Assembly: GCF_004920405.1 (NCBI RefSeq)
Contig: NZ_RFLV01000001.1
Coordinates: 1,054,001-1,118,000 of the forward strand
Source: Pseudomonas leptonychotis
GTDB taxonomy: Bacteria; Pseudomonadota; Gammaproteobacteria; Pseudomonadales; Pseudomonadaceae
DNA: 64,000 nucleotides
Direction: 5' to 3'
In this document: in pieces, positions 1 through 7,781 of the stretch
How positions within the stretch are numbered: position 1 is the first letter of the stretch
Layout of the letters: every line of letters begins with the position of its first letter
Made by a program: the position numbers and the translations under genes
The notes under the pieces: model-generated
What the model was told of the DNA's origin: nothing
The model's input: the letters and a program-made list of their open reading frames with translations, nothing else
Databases searched by the model: none

Positions 1-2
1 CC

Positions 3-131
3 CAGGCCAAAAAGATCAATAAAAACGAACAGAAAACCCGACTGTTGCGCCAAACGCTAAGCAAGCGTTTATGGAAGATAACCATTGACAGCAAACCGGG
101 TAGCCAAAGCAAAACAACCAAAGCTTGCTGA
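3..131 (+). CDS. C-terminal tail of an unidentified gene (5' cut by window edge)
   Basis: A frame open from the first bases runs to a TGA at 129-131, giving about 42 residues rich in Lys, Arg, Gln and Thr (it contains KINKNEQKTRLL and ends SKTTKAC). The basic, low-complexity character fits the end of a cytoplasmic or membrane-associated sugar-transfer protein, as expected beside an LPS core locus, but nothing in it identifies a family. It could also be a chance open frame. The next 185 bases, up to 316, hold nothing I can name. Confidence 0.3.
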   Translation, partial: QAKKINKNEQKTRLLRQTLSKRLWKITIDSKPGSQSKTTKAC

Positions 132-316
132 TAAATTTTATTGCTCGGGGCCCATGCAATCCCCATTAGAAACCACAAATACCCACAGGTTATCAGCAGC
201 ATTATTCCTGTCACCGGAATCCTCAACATTAACTCCCAACGCCCAGGGCACTCAGTGGGCGGCTCAACCTAAAAAGGGGTATTCTATGCTGTATCTAACA
301 TTCGCTGCCTTACGTA

Positions 317-1024
317 ATGAACGCCACCCCACAATTTGTCTATCCCACCTTTGGCGCAGACATTGACCAACACGAGGCGGTTCTCAGCATAGCCAGTGAG
401 CTCGCCCATTCAGCCCTCTGCGCAAGTGATCGTCAGTTTGAGATTCAGGCCTTTACCGACAGCACCCAGTGTTACACGAGGCCCTCTATCACAACTTGCA
501 CCATAGACCCCAACTGGGACGGCCCTCACCGCTACCATTTCAGGATCAAGCACGCAGTCTTGCTTAACGGCCTCAGTGAATATGAAAAGGCTGTGCGATT
601 GACACTGACACGTTTTTCCGTACCCCTCCTGTTACCGGTGGTCATCTGCTCTGCAGTGCTATCGGAGCTCCTCTCGGAGAATCACCATCGCTTCCCAGCC
701 ACCTAGAGCAGACGGGACTTTTGGAGACGAATGTGCGGCAGACGAACGCTGGTAGAATCGGCCTGATCACGACTGACAAAGGGGTTCTCGAACACTCCAT
801 TAATATGGGGGCCACGACTATTCCAACGAATTTGATCAGGCCTGCGCAGCTGCTTGGTGGGACAAAGCTTTAGTCAACATGGAGGACCGACAGGGAAAGC
901 TGCTTAACATCGAGCAAATAACGCTATGGCTGCGGACCCATTGTTAAAACTATTAGCAGGCAGCCACTATCACGTCATGCACGCCCACCTGCTAGGTCGC
1001 CTCAAAGCCAATCAGGCCGTTTAA
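317..1024 (+). pseudogene. Frameshifted glycosyltransferase-like pseudogene (GT-A fold type)
   Basis: No single frame spans this stretch, but joining frames gives a protein resembling the intact glycosyltransferase at 3857-4897. Frame one from the ATG at 317 reads FVYPTFGADIDQHEAVLSI, comparable to LVYLVYGGKPEYHREAKYSI in the intact gene. From 595, in another frame, it reads AIDTDTFFRTPP, matching FIDTDTFFLASP, the metal-binding DxD segment, then NAGRIGLITTDKG, matching NSGVLGFRVEASR. A third frame from about 823 contains LLNIEQITLWL, near HVIEQFAVGV. The first frame is regained near 925 and ends at TAA 1022-1024. At least three frameshifts are needed, one close to base 594. I infer a dead paralogue or distant homologue of the neighbouring sugar transferase. 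The alignment was made by eye. Confidence 0.6.
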
Positions 1025-1039
1025 GGTAAAGGACACACG

Positions 1040-1648
1040 ATGCTCAGTACAAAACACCTGAACGATAGCGCGCTGGCGACACTGACCGCTGACGCAAAAG
1101 TTCTCGAAGAGGACAGCCTGGGCCCCAAGGTTTACCGCCTCGCCAACGGTAACTTCCTTAAGCTTTTCCGACGCAAGCGCTTGATTTCTTCAGCCTTACT
1201 TAGACCCTATTCAGTGCGCTTCTATCAAAATGCAGAGCGCTTGGCAGAGCTAGACATTCCAACGCTGACGCCTATGACGCTGTACACCTTCGCTGAAAAG
1301 CAACTCAGCGCCGTTCTCTATGCACCGCTTCCAGGGCAGACGCTCAAGGAGCTATACCTACAGAACCCCGAGAGCTTCACCGCACGCCTGCCCGTTCTCT
1401 GTGACTTTATCCGCACACTTCATAGAAAAGGCATTTACTTCCGCTCACTTCACCTAGGCAACATCGTACTCACCCCACAAAACACCTTGGGGCTTATCGA
1501 TGTTGCCGACCTGGCATTTCATCGGCGGGCTCTTTCACAAGCCAAGGCGGCACGCAACCTCAAGCACTTCGCCCGACTGCTACAACAAATGGACATTACA
1601 GAGCGCTTTCCAATGGCCGAATTATCGGCAGCCGTTTTAGCAGACTAA
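1040..1648 (+). CDS. Small LPS-kinase-like protein (toluene tolerance / InaA-type fold)
   Basis: A 202-residue protein of the minimal kinase-like family that sits in Pseudomonas LPS core loci, often labelled toluene tolerance protein. The N-terminal half (about residues 20-55) has the YRLANGNFLKLFRRKR stretch, which resembles the nucleotide-binding lobe with its Lys. At about 130-150 a catalytic-loop-like YFRSLHLGNIVL is followed by GLIDVADL, equivalent to the metal-binding DFG strand. The usual HRD/HxD aspartate is not obvious (SLHLGN), so activity is uncertain. AAAGGA lies 6 nt before the ATG. Its stop overlaps the stop of the convergent glycosyltransferase by 3 nt. A role in core sugar phosphorylation or envelope integrity is inferred from family and place only. 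Confidence 0.65.
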   Translation: MLSTKHLNDSALATLTADAKVLEEDSLGPKVYRLANGNFLKLFRRKRLISSALLRPYSVRFYQNAERLAELDIPTLTPMTLYTFAEKQLSAVLYAPLPGQTLKELYLQNPESFTARLPVLCDFIRTLHRKGIYFRSLHLGNIVLTPQNTLGLIDVADLAFHRRALSQAKAARNLKHFARLLQQMDITERFPMAELSAAVLAD

Positions 1649-2742
1649 CGTGCAAGCAAGTGCTGGTAAAAAGCCTCGAAGCGCGCCCAAACGACTTCGG
1701 CATCCATACCAGCACGCTGCACATCGGCCAGAGAGTCAAGGTCTTCTACCAGCACCGAATTGAGCGCATCTCGCCACACCTCAGTAACTGATGGCAAAAG
1801 CCCTGCAGCGCCATTGAGCTGTTCACGAAAGACAGCTAAATCGCTCGCCAAAACCGGTACACACGCAATCACCGCCTCAGGCAAGACCAACCCCAACCCC
1901 TCCTGCTCAGACGGTATGCATATCAGGTCAAACGCAGAGTAGAGTCGCGGGGCTTCAGCATGATGACCAACCAAATGAATCTGGTTGAGCACGCCCAACT
2001 CTTCAGCAAGGGCTTTCAAATGCTCGCGCTCAACACCCTCACCGACAATCACAAGACGATCCTCGGGATTATTCAGGAGCCAACCTGCAATAGCGGTCAC
2101 CAGACGGCTAAAGCCTTTTTCTGGCACCAAGCGGCCCACTGCACCAATGGTTCGCCCAGCTCCTACCGGAACTCCAAGGACACGCTGTGCAGTTTCTCTC
2201 GGCAATAACGAGGATCGAAATGCCGCGGGCTCAATAGCTACACGCCCGTTCAACACGTTACGCCCGACCTGCTCTTCAAGCTCAGCGGCCAATGTGGCTG
2301 AAACGGCAACCAGATCCAGACGATCCGCAGGAAAGCCTCTCAAGAGGGCAATATGCTCCGCCTTTAGCCGTTTCGAACCATGAAACAGCACCACCACTCG
2401 GGTAGCGGTCAACTTTGTCAACAACGGGAGAATGAAAGCCGCTACACCGATACCATCGATAAGTACCAAGCGAGACGGTCGTTGCACCAGCCGCTTGGCC
2501 AGCCGCCGTCGGTCCAGCACACGCTGTAGCGCCCCCACCAAACCAGCACCTTTGATTCGTGCAGAGGAAAGTCCTAAAGAGGTAACACACCCAACGTCAG
2601 ACAGAGGCGCGGCATCGCCCGACTGCAATAGCAGCGTCTCTATAGCTTCACCAGGCTTACACAGCTGGAGAATCTGCCGATGCACCTTATGAACGGACAC
2701 GAAGGCTCCACCACCGCTCCACATAACGTTCAGAACGCTCAC
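1645..2742 (-). CDS. Glycosyltransferase, GT4 family (LPS core)
   Basis: A 365-residue GT-B enzyme that would transfer a nucleotide-activated sugar onto LPS core or a related glycan on the cytoplasmic face of the inner membrane. The N-terminal acceptor domain begins SVLNVMWSGGGAFVSVHK. The C-terminal donor domain starts near residue 190 with GAVGRLVPEKGFSRLV and carries the family E-x7-E signature in SEQEGLGLVLPEA. I place the start at GTG 2742 because AAGGAG lies 5 nt upstream; the GTG at 2748 is too close to that site. Its stop collides with the kinase-like gene and it ends the minus-strand run. Donor and acceptor cannot be told from sequence. G+C appears lower by eye than in waaG or waaC, suggesting a variable cassette. 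Confidence 0.75.
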   Translation of the reverse strand: MSVLNVMWSGGGAFVSVHKVHRQILQLCKPGEAIETLLLQSGDAAPLSDVGCVTSLGLSSARIKGAGLVGALQRVLDRRRLAKRLVQRPSRLVLIDGIGVAAFILPLLTKLTATRVVVLFHGSKRLKAEHIALLRGFPADRLDLVAVSATLAAELEEQVGRNVLNGRVAIEPAAFRSSLLPRETAQRVLGVPVGAGRTIGAVGRLVPEKGFSRLVTAIAGWLLNNPEDRLVIVGEGVEREHLKALAEELGVLNQIHLVGHHAEAPRLYSAFDLICIPSEQEGLGLVLPEAVIACVPVLASDLAVFREQLNGAAGLLPSVTEVWRDALNSVLVEDLDSLADVQRAGMDAEVVWARFEAFYQHLLAR

Positions 2743-2771
2743 GATCACTCCTTAATTGGGCAGACAGGCCC

Positions 2772-3734
2772 TCAGATCAACTTCCACCGGGCCAGCAGAC
2801 GAAGAAACCACGGCAAATGTCTGTGAACACGCAATGTAGGGCGCATGGCCTCGGTGATTGCATGCCCGATCGCTGCAAAGCTGTAACACTGCTCCACCAT
2901 CACTCTACCGGCCTCTGCAATCGCCTGTGCTTTTTCAGGGTCGGCGCGCAATATGCGAAGCTTCTCACGCAACTCAGGAATATCGCGGTAAAGCACGAGG
3001 TTCTGCATATCGACAAAACCCAGCGCAGCATTTTCTTCAGCACCCTGGTCATAGGCGAGCAATACGCAACCCACGGCCATCGCCTCAAAGTTCTTGATCA
3101 TGTATTCACCCATCCCGACATCAGCGCTTACGAAGAAGCGGATGCGGTTGAGTGTGTCGTTATATTCCTGCCCTGATCGCGTCTTGGTTACCAACAGATT
3201 CTCGACAGACGCCAACTCATCCAACAGCGCCTTGCGCCCGCTATACGCCACGCTTTTGGTGCTACCAATAAATGCCAACTCGATATCACGCGTCAGCTCT
3301 TGATAGGTCATCAGGCCCTGGTCGTAACCTTTAGGCACGAAAACGGCATCGAAACCCTCGGCACGGAGGCGCTGGCTGACCTGGGCACCAGAGCTGATAA
3401 TGCGCACCCAGGGCATATGCCGGTAGTGGGCACTGAACATCCCCGTGTATTTGCACGGAATATAGTTCTGGTAGGCGTCATGCTCGAGAATCACCACGTT
3501 GGGCAGCGTGCGAATGAAGCGCCATTGACGCATCTCTTTCTTGAAGCGCAGAAAAAAAAGCACCCTGTCGTAGCGGGACAGATCAATGTGTTCGCGAAAA
3601 TAGCGCTTCAAATTGGCCTGTTCATCGCTACTCAGCCAACGAATGTCGCAGCTGTCGCATGACTCAGCGATGCCGTCATACAGCCTGTCCAATATTGCAC
3701 GCTGCTCGGCCTGGACCAGAAAAAGCACGTTCAC
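2772..3734 (-). CDS. Putative cell-surface glycosyltransferase (CgeB / Ssg-like)
   Basis: A 320-residue protein without transmembrane segments. The C-terminal half has the glycosyltransferase pattern of the CgeB-like group: NRIRFFVSADVGMGEYMIKNFEAMAVGCVLLAYD, read around residues 207-240, where the acidic NFEAMAVG resembles the nucleotide-sugar site. This resembles the gene called ssg in Pseudomonas core loci (surface sugar biosynthesis), recalled from memory and not certain enough for a symbol. A GAGG 5 nt before GTG 3734 favours that start over GTG 3740. It lies between two other sugar transferases on the same strand with short gaps, so it is probably part of the outer-core assembly set. 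Sugar specificity is unknown. Confidence 0.65.
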   Translation of the reverse strand: MNVLFLVQAEQRAILDRLYDGIAESCDSCDIRWLSSDEQANLKRYFREHIDLSRYDRVLFFLRFKKEMRQWRFIRTLPNVVILEHDAYQNYIPCKYTGMFSAHYRHMPWVRIISSGAQVSQRLRAEGFDAVFVPKGYDQGLMTYQELTRDIELAFIGSTKSVAYSGRKALLDELASVENLLVTKTRSGQEYNDTLNRIRFFVSADVGMGEYMIKNFEAMAVGCVLLAYDQGAEENAALGFVDMQNLVLYRDIPELREKLRILRADPEKAQAIAEAGRVMVEQCYSFAAIGHAITEAMRPTLRVHRHLPWFLRLLARWKLI

Positions 3735-3856
3735 TGACACACCTCGAAAACAGTACTAAGAATCTGCTACGAGAACAGCGCAATAGCTGCCCAAAAGCAT
3801 CCATACAGAAAAGTTACTGCTCATTGGGATAGAAGCAGAGCCTATCGTTGAATCCG

Positions 3857-4897
3857 CTAGAGCGTTCCATCAGGTATCTGCAACAGCTCGGCCAAACGCT
3901 GTTTATGCCGACTGCTGAGCACTTTACTCCAGGGTTGATTGCTCAGCGCTTCACCTTTGGCTACGGCTTTTCGCCGCAGCTCATCTGCGTAACCGCAACC
4001 ACAGGCTTCAGCATAAGGGTCGGCGCGCATCACTGCGGCGTAATAGGCAAGCTTGGCAAACGAACGGGTTTTGGCTGGAAGAAATAAACTTCTCACGCGA
4101 TAGTCGAGACGCTGCCACCAGACAGGCCTGGGTTTAGAGGTCGGGACTTCGCGCACCGCCTGTACGGCCTGCGCAGAAAATTCCTCACCATAGCGCTGAA
4201 AAAATGCAGCGATCATGTGGCGCCAGTAGTTCTTACCCGAGAAGTAATGCATTACTACACCTTGTGCCTGCGCAGGTCGGCCCAAGTGCCTGGCAGCCAC
4301 GCCCACGGCAAATTGCTCGATAACGTGAATCTTGGGGACCATCGGATGCAATACATCGATCAAGGCCAAGGTCTCATCCATCAGGCGTGACGCCTCGACC
4401 CGAAAACCCAGGACGCCCGAATTGATGAGCAACATCTGTTGATCGACACCGTGATGCTCTGCCAGGTAAGGCGCAAGGACGTCATACATGACATCCCCCT
4501 TGTACTCTTTCCAGACACCTTCAATTTCATCGACAAGCCAAGATGAGCCCGCGAGACGCTCAAATAGCTTGACCGGAGAGGCCAGAAAGAAGGTATCCGT
4601 ATCAATGAATATGCTTTGATCGGCGTACGCCAACGCATCGCGAATAGCTGCAGCCTTACGCCGGTGCAGATAAGCAGCAGACCCTGTCCAGTTCGCCAAG
4701 GTCGCAGCATCAAGCTCGATCAGGTCAACGGGCCAGCCGCTGAACTGTGCCGGCTCATCGGTGTAAAGCAGGACTCGTGGGCACTCACCACGCGCATGAT
4801 ACAAAGCAGAAAGAATGCTGTATTTGGCCTCCCGGTGATACTCGGGCTTACCCCCATACACTAGGTAAACAAGCTGCTTAGGTTCACGACTGATCAT
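3857..4897 (-). CDS. Putative GT-A fold glycosyltransferase with DxD motif
   Basis: A 346-residue soluble protein. The N-terminus (KQLVYLVYGGKPEYH) looks like a nucleotide-binding strand, and at about residue 90 SIFIDTDTFFLASP supplies a DxD motif typical of metal-dependent GT-A transferases. A later HYFSGKNYWRH could be acceptor-side. The ATG at 4897 is chosen because AGGAGG lies 7 nt upstream; it overlaps the end of the upstream GT4 gene by 14 nt, so the two are likely translationally coupled. The region at 317-1024 is a broken relative of this gene. A family 8-like hexosyltransferase role in LPS core building is an inference; the substrate is unknown. Confidence 0.6.
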   Translation of the reverse strand: MISREPKQLVYLVYGGKPEYHREAKYSILSALYHARGECPRVLLYTDEPAQFSGWPVDLIELDAATLANWTGSAAYLHRRKAAAIRDALAYADQSIFIDTDTFFLASPVKLFERLAGSSWLVDEIEGVWKEYKGDVMYDVLAPYLAEHHGVDQQMLLINSGVLGFRVEASRLMDETLALIDVLHPMVPKIHVIEQFAVGVAARHLGRPAQAQGVVMHYFSGKNYWRHMIAAFFQRYGEEFSAQAVQAVREVPTSKPRPVWWQRLDYRVRSLFLPAKTRSFAKLAYYAAVMRADPYAEACGCGYADELRRKAVAKGEALSNQPWSKVLSSRHKQRLAELLQIPDGTL

Positions 4898-6026
4898 CAC
4901 TTTGCCTCCTGCACGATGCACTCACACCAGGCCATGACCAGAAACGCTCGCGGGCAATCTCATCCGTAAAAACAGCCTGCACCCGCCCAGCACCGCGCAG
5001 GCCAAGCCTGCCACCGGCCGCAGCCCGCAGTCGAGCGGCCAGCGCCGCGTGATCACCCAACGCAAACAATGCCCCAGACTCGCCGACCACCTCAGGCGCC
5101 CCACCACAATCCGTAGCCAGAACCTGCATATCGGCCGCCATCGCCTCCAGCAGCACCATTCCGAATGGCTCGTGATCTGAAGTCAGGGCAAACACATCAA
5201 AAGCTTTGAAATAGTTACGGCCATCGGCCACTTGACCGAGAAAGTGCACCGACGCGTCCACACCCAACTCGCGTACAAGCGCTTTTAACGGTACCTCCAG
5301 CCGACCACTGCCCATAATCGCCAGCAGGCTGCCAACTGGCAGCTGCGGTAGGGCCTCGGCAAAACCGCGGATCAATGTTGCCTGATCCTTGTCCGGGTGT
5401 AGGCGCCCGACATTACCAACCACCCAGGCATCGTGCGGCAAGCCCAGATGCTCACGCGCGGCTTCGCGCGAAACCTGCGCAGACTGAACAGCGTGAAGAT
5501 CAATGCGGTTGTACAGCGTCTCGATACGCTCCGGCGCCCAGTTCGGCAAGCACGCACGTATATCATCACGCACCGCATTGGAAACCCCGAGCAAAGCCAA
5601 ACGCTTGCTGAATAAGTTGGCAAACAGCTGACGGGTACGCCGTTTGTAGTCGCCAAACGCGTGGTGCACGCCGATCACCGGTAGATCGCTGCCCAGCAGG
5701 GCGACATAGATCGGCTTAAAACGATGGGCGATACAGAAATTAAAGTCGCGCAAAGCAGCGATGCGTTTGAGGTCGCGGATCGCTTTTAGCTTGAGACCGC
5801 GCACGTCGCGACTGGAATAATCGAGGAAAATCACCTCGTCAGACGCCGAACCTTGCTCGACTGCCGCGCTCGGTTTGCCCGTCAGGTACACCGTGCAGAC
5901 TTTATAACGGGTACCGGCAAAGAGCGCGGCGTACTGCCGCGCACAATCGAGGAAGGGGCCGTCGTAGCCGTGGCAGAACTGCAACACCCACGGCTGATCA
6001 GTCCCAAAGTCCTCAGACGTTGTCAT
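4884..6026 (-). CDS. wapH: LPS core glycosyltransferase, GT4 family (WapH-like)
   Basis: A 380-residue GT-B enzyme. The donor domain shows VGNVGRLHPDKDQATLI at about residues 200-216 and the E-x7-E signature in DHEPFGMVLLEAMA. It lies directly downstream of the carbamoyltransferase, as wapH (PA5004) does in P. aeruginosa, where WapH is assigned to outer-core glucose transfer; this assignment rests on gene order recalled from memory. ATG 6026 is preferred to the upstream alternative because AAGGA sits 5 nt before it. It overlaps the carbamoyltransferase end by 14 nt. The last 15 or so residues (SASCRRQSDDQS) are not conserved-looking, but no frameshift is evident. Confidence 0.7.
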   Translation of the reverse strand: MTTSEDFGTDQPWVLQFCHGYDGPFLDCARQYAALFAGTRYKVCTVYLTGKPSAAVEQGSASDEVIFLDYSSRDVRGLKLKAIRDLKRIAALRDFNFCIAHRFKPIYVALLGSDLPVIGVHHAFGDYKRRTRQLFANLFSKRLALLGVSNAVRDDIRACLPNWAPERIETLYNRIDLHAVQSAQVSREAAREHLGLPHDAWVVGNVGRLHPDKDQATLIRGFAEALPQLPVGSLLAIMGSGRLEVPLKALVRELGVDASVHFLGQVADGRNYFKAFDVFALTSDHEPFGMVLLEAMAADMQVLATDCGGAPEVVGESGALFALGDHAALAARLRAAAGGRLGLRGAGRVQAVFTDEIARERFWSWPGVSASCRRQSDDQS

Positions 6027-7767
6027 ACCAATCCTTGCCGTCCTTGACCACAAGAATGTCTTCCATGATCAGGTACTGCAGATCCGAGCCGTAGAACATG
6101 TTCAACGCGTCAGTGGGTGAGCAAATCATTGCCTCACCGCGGCGGTTGAGCGAGGTGTTCAGCGACACGCCGTTGCCGGTGAGCTTTTCCAGCTCCAGCA
6201 TCATGTCGTAGTAACGCGGGTTGTATTCGCGTTTGAGCACCTGGGCGCGCGAAGTGCCGTCTTCATGTACCACTTCACTGACACGGGTTTTCCACTCTTC
6301 ATTCACTTCGAATGTGAATGTCATGAATGGGCTCGGGTGATCCACCTTGAGCATCTGCGGCCCGACGGTATCAAGCATCGACGGGCAGAAAGGCCTCCAG
6401 CGCTCGCGAAATTTGATTTGCTCGTTGATGCGATTGGCCACGCCCGGAATGCTCGGGCAGCCGATGATAGAACGACCGCCCAAGGCGCGCGGGCCAAACT
6501 CCATGCGGCCTTGGAACCAGGCGACCGGGTTGCCTTCGACCATGATCTTGGCAATACGCTGCGGCATGTTGTCGATCTGCTTGAACACCGGCTTGCTCGG
6601 GTGACGGGCGCAGGCGGCAATTACGTCTTCGTTGGTGTACGACGGGCCAAGGTAGACGTGCTCCATCTTTTCCACCGGCACACCGCGCTGGTGCGAGATG
6701 TAAGCGGCGGCACCGACTGCAGTGCCTGCGTCGCCGGAAGCGGGCTGCACGAACAGCTCCTTCACATCATCGCGAGCGATGATCTTCTGGTTGAGTTTGA
6801 CGTTCAGCGCGCAGCCGCCGGCGAAGGCAATCTTGCCGGTCTCGCGAATGATGTCGCCCAGATAGTGCTCCATCATCTGCAGTGCCAGCTTCTCGAACAA
6901 GGCCTGCATGCTGGCGGCGTAATGGATGTAGGGGTCGTCGGCGATGTCGCCGTTACGCTTAGGCCCTAGCCATTCGATCAATTTTGGCGAGAAATAGAAG
7001 CCCTTGCCGTTTTCTTTATAGCGGCGCAGGCCAATGACGTTGGCGTACTCGGTATTGATGATCAACTCACCATTTTCGAATTTGGCCAACCGCGAGAAAT
7101 CATATTTGCTGGCATCGCCGTAAGGCGCCATGCCCATCACTTTGAACTCGCCGTCGAGCATCTCGAAACCGAGGAACTCGGTAATCGCGCCGTACAGCCC
7201 ACCCAGCGAATCCGGGTCAAAGAACTCTTTGATCTTGTGGATCTTGCCGTTCTCACCGTAACCAAAGAAGGTCGTGGCGTACTCGCCCTTGCCGTCAATG
7301 CCAAGGATCGCGGTCTTCTCGGTAAAGCCCGAGCAGTGATAGGCGCTGGCGGCGTGAGCCAGGTGGTGCTCGACCGGTTCAATCTTGATTTTTTTCAGGT
7401 CGAAGCCGAGCTGCTGCAGACACCACTGGATGTGCTTGTAGTAGCGCTTGTAGCGGCGATTACCCATGAGGATGGCGTCGAGCGCGCGGTCCGGCGCGTA
7501 CCAGTAGCGTTTGGCGTACTGCCAGCGCGCCTTCTCGAAAATGCTGATCGGTGCAAACGGAATGGCCACCACATCAACATCGGACGGCTTGATCCCGGCC
7601 TGCTCCAGGCAGAATTTGGCCGACTCGTAGGGCATGCGGTTCTTCGCGTGCTTGTCGCGCACAAAGCGCTCTTCTTCGACGGCCGCGATCAGCTTGCCGT
7701 CGATATACAGGGCGGCGGAAGGGTCATGGCTGAGGGCGCCGGACAGGCCGAGAATGGTCAGTGCCAC
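6013..7767 (-). CDS. Carbamoyltransferase for LPS core heptose (NodU/CmcH family)
   Basis: A 584-residue protein of the NodU/CmcH O-carbamoyltransferase family, close to the usual length. It begins LTILGLSGALSHDPSAAL, with the phosphate-binding HDPSAA of the Kae1/TsaD-like N-domain, then EEERFVRDKHAKN. EHHLAHAASAYHCSGF lies near residue 130. The C-domain contains FQGRMEFGPRALGGRSI around residue 425. It would use carbamoyl phosphate and ATP to carbamoylate an inner-core heptose. In P. aeruginosa the enzyme in this position (PA5005, called WapO by some authors) makes 7-O-carbamoyl heptose. Start GTG 7767 has GAGG 8 nt upstream. It lies between the kinase block and WapH on one strand. Confidence 0.85.
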   Translation of the reverse strand: MALTILGLSGALSHDPSAALYIDGKLIAAVEEERFVRDKHAKNRMPYESAKFCLEQAGIKPSDVDVVAIPFAPISIFEKARWQYAKRYWYAPDRALDAILMGNRRYKRYYKHIQWCLQQLGFDLKKIKIEPVEHHLAHAASAYHCSGFTEKTAILGIDGKGEYATTFFGYGENGKIHKIKEFFDPDSLGGLYGAITEFLGFEMLDGEFKVMGMAPYGDASKYDFSRLAKFENGELIINTEYANVIGLRRYKENGKGFYFSPKLIEWLGPKRNGDIADDPYIHYAASMQALFEKLALQMMEHYLGDIIRETGKIAFAGGCALNVKLNQKIIARDDVKELFVQPASGDAGTAVGAAAYISHQRGVPVEKMEHVYLGPSYTNEDVIAACARHPSKPVFKQIDNMPQRIAKIMVEGNPVAWFQGRMEFGPRALGGRSIIGCPSIPGVANRINEQIKFRERWRPFCPSMLDTVGPQMLKVDHPSPFMTFTFEVNEEWKTRVSEVVHEDGTSRAQVLKREYNPRYYDMMLELEKLTGNGVSLNTSLNRRGEAMICSPTDALNMFYGSDLQYLIMEDILVVKDGKDWYDNV

Positions 7768-7781
7768 TGGTTTTGCCTCTT

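Noticed and set aside
85..366. 93-residue open frame with an ATG-like start
   Set aside because: No family resemblance, no ribosome site, and it overlaps the start of the better explained pseudogene.
4884..4960. Possible frameshift at the end of the WapH-like gene
   Set aside because: The tail is poorly conserved but the overlap with a well-placed ATG and AGGAGG of the next gene fits normal operon structure.
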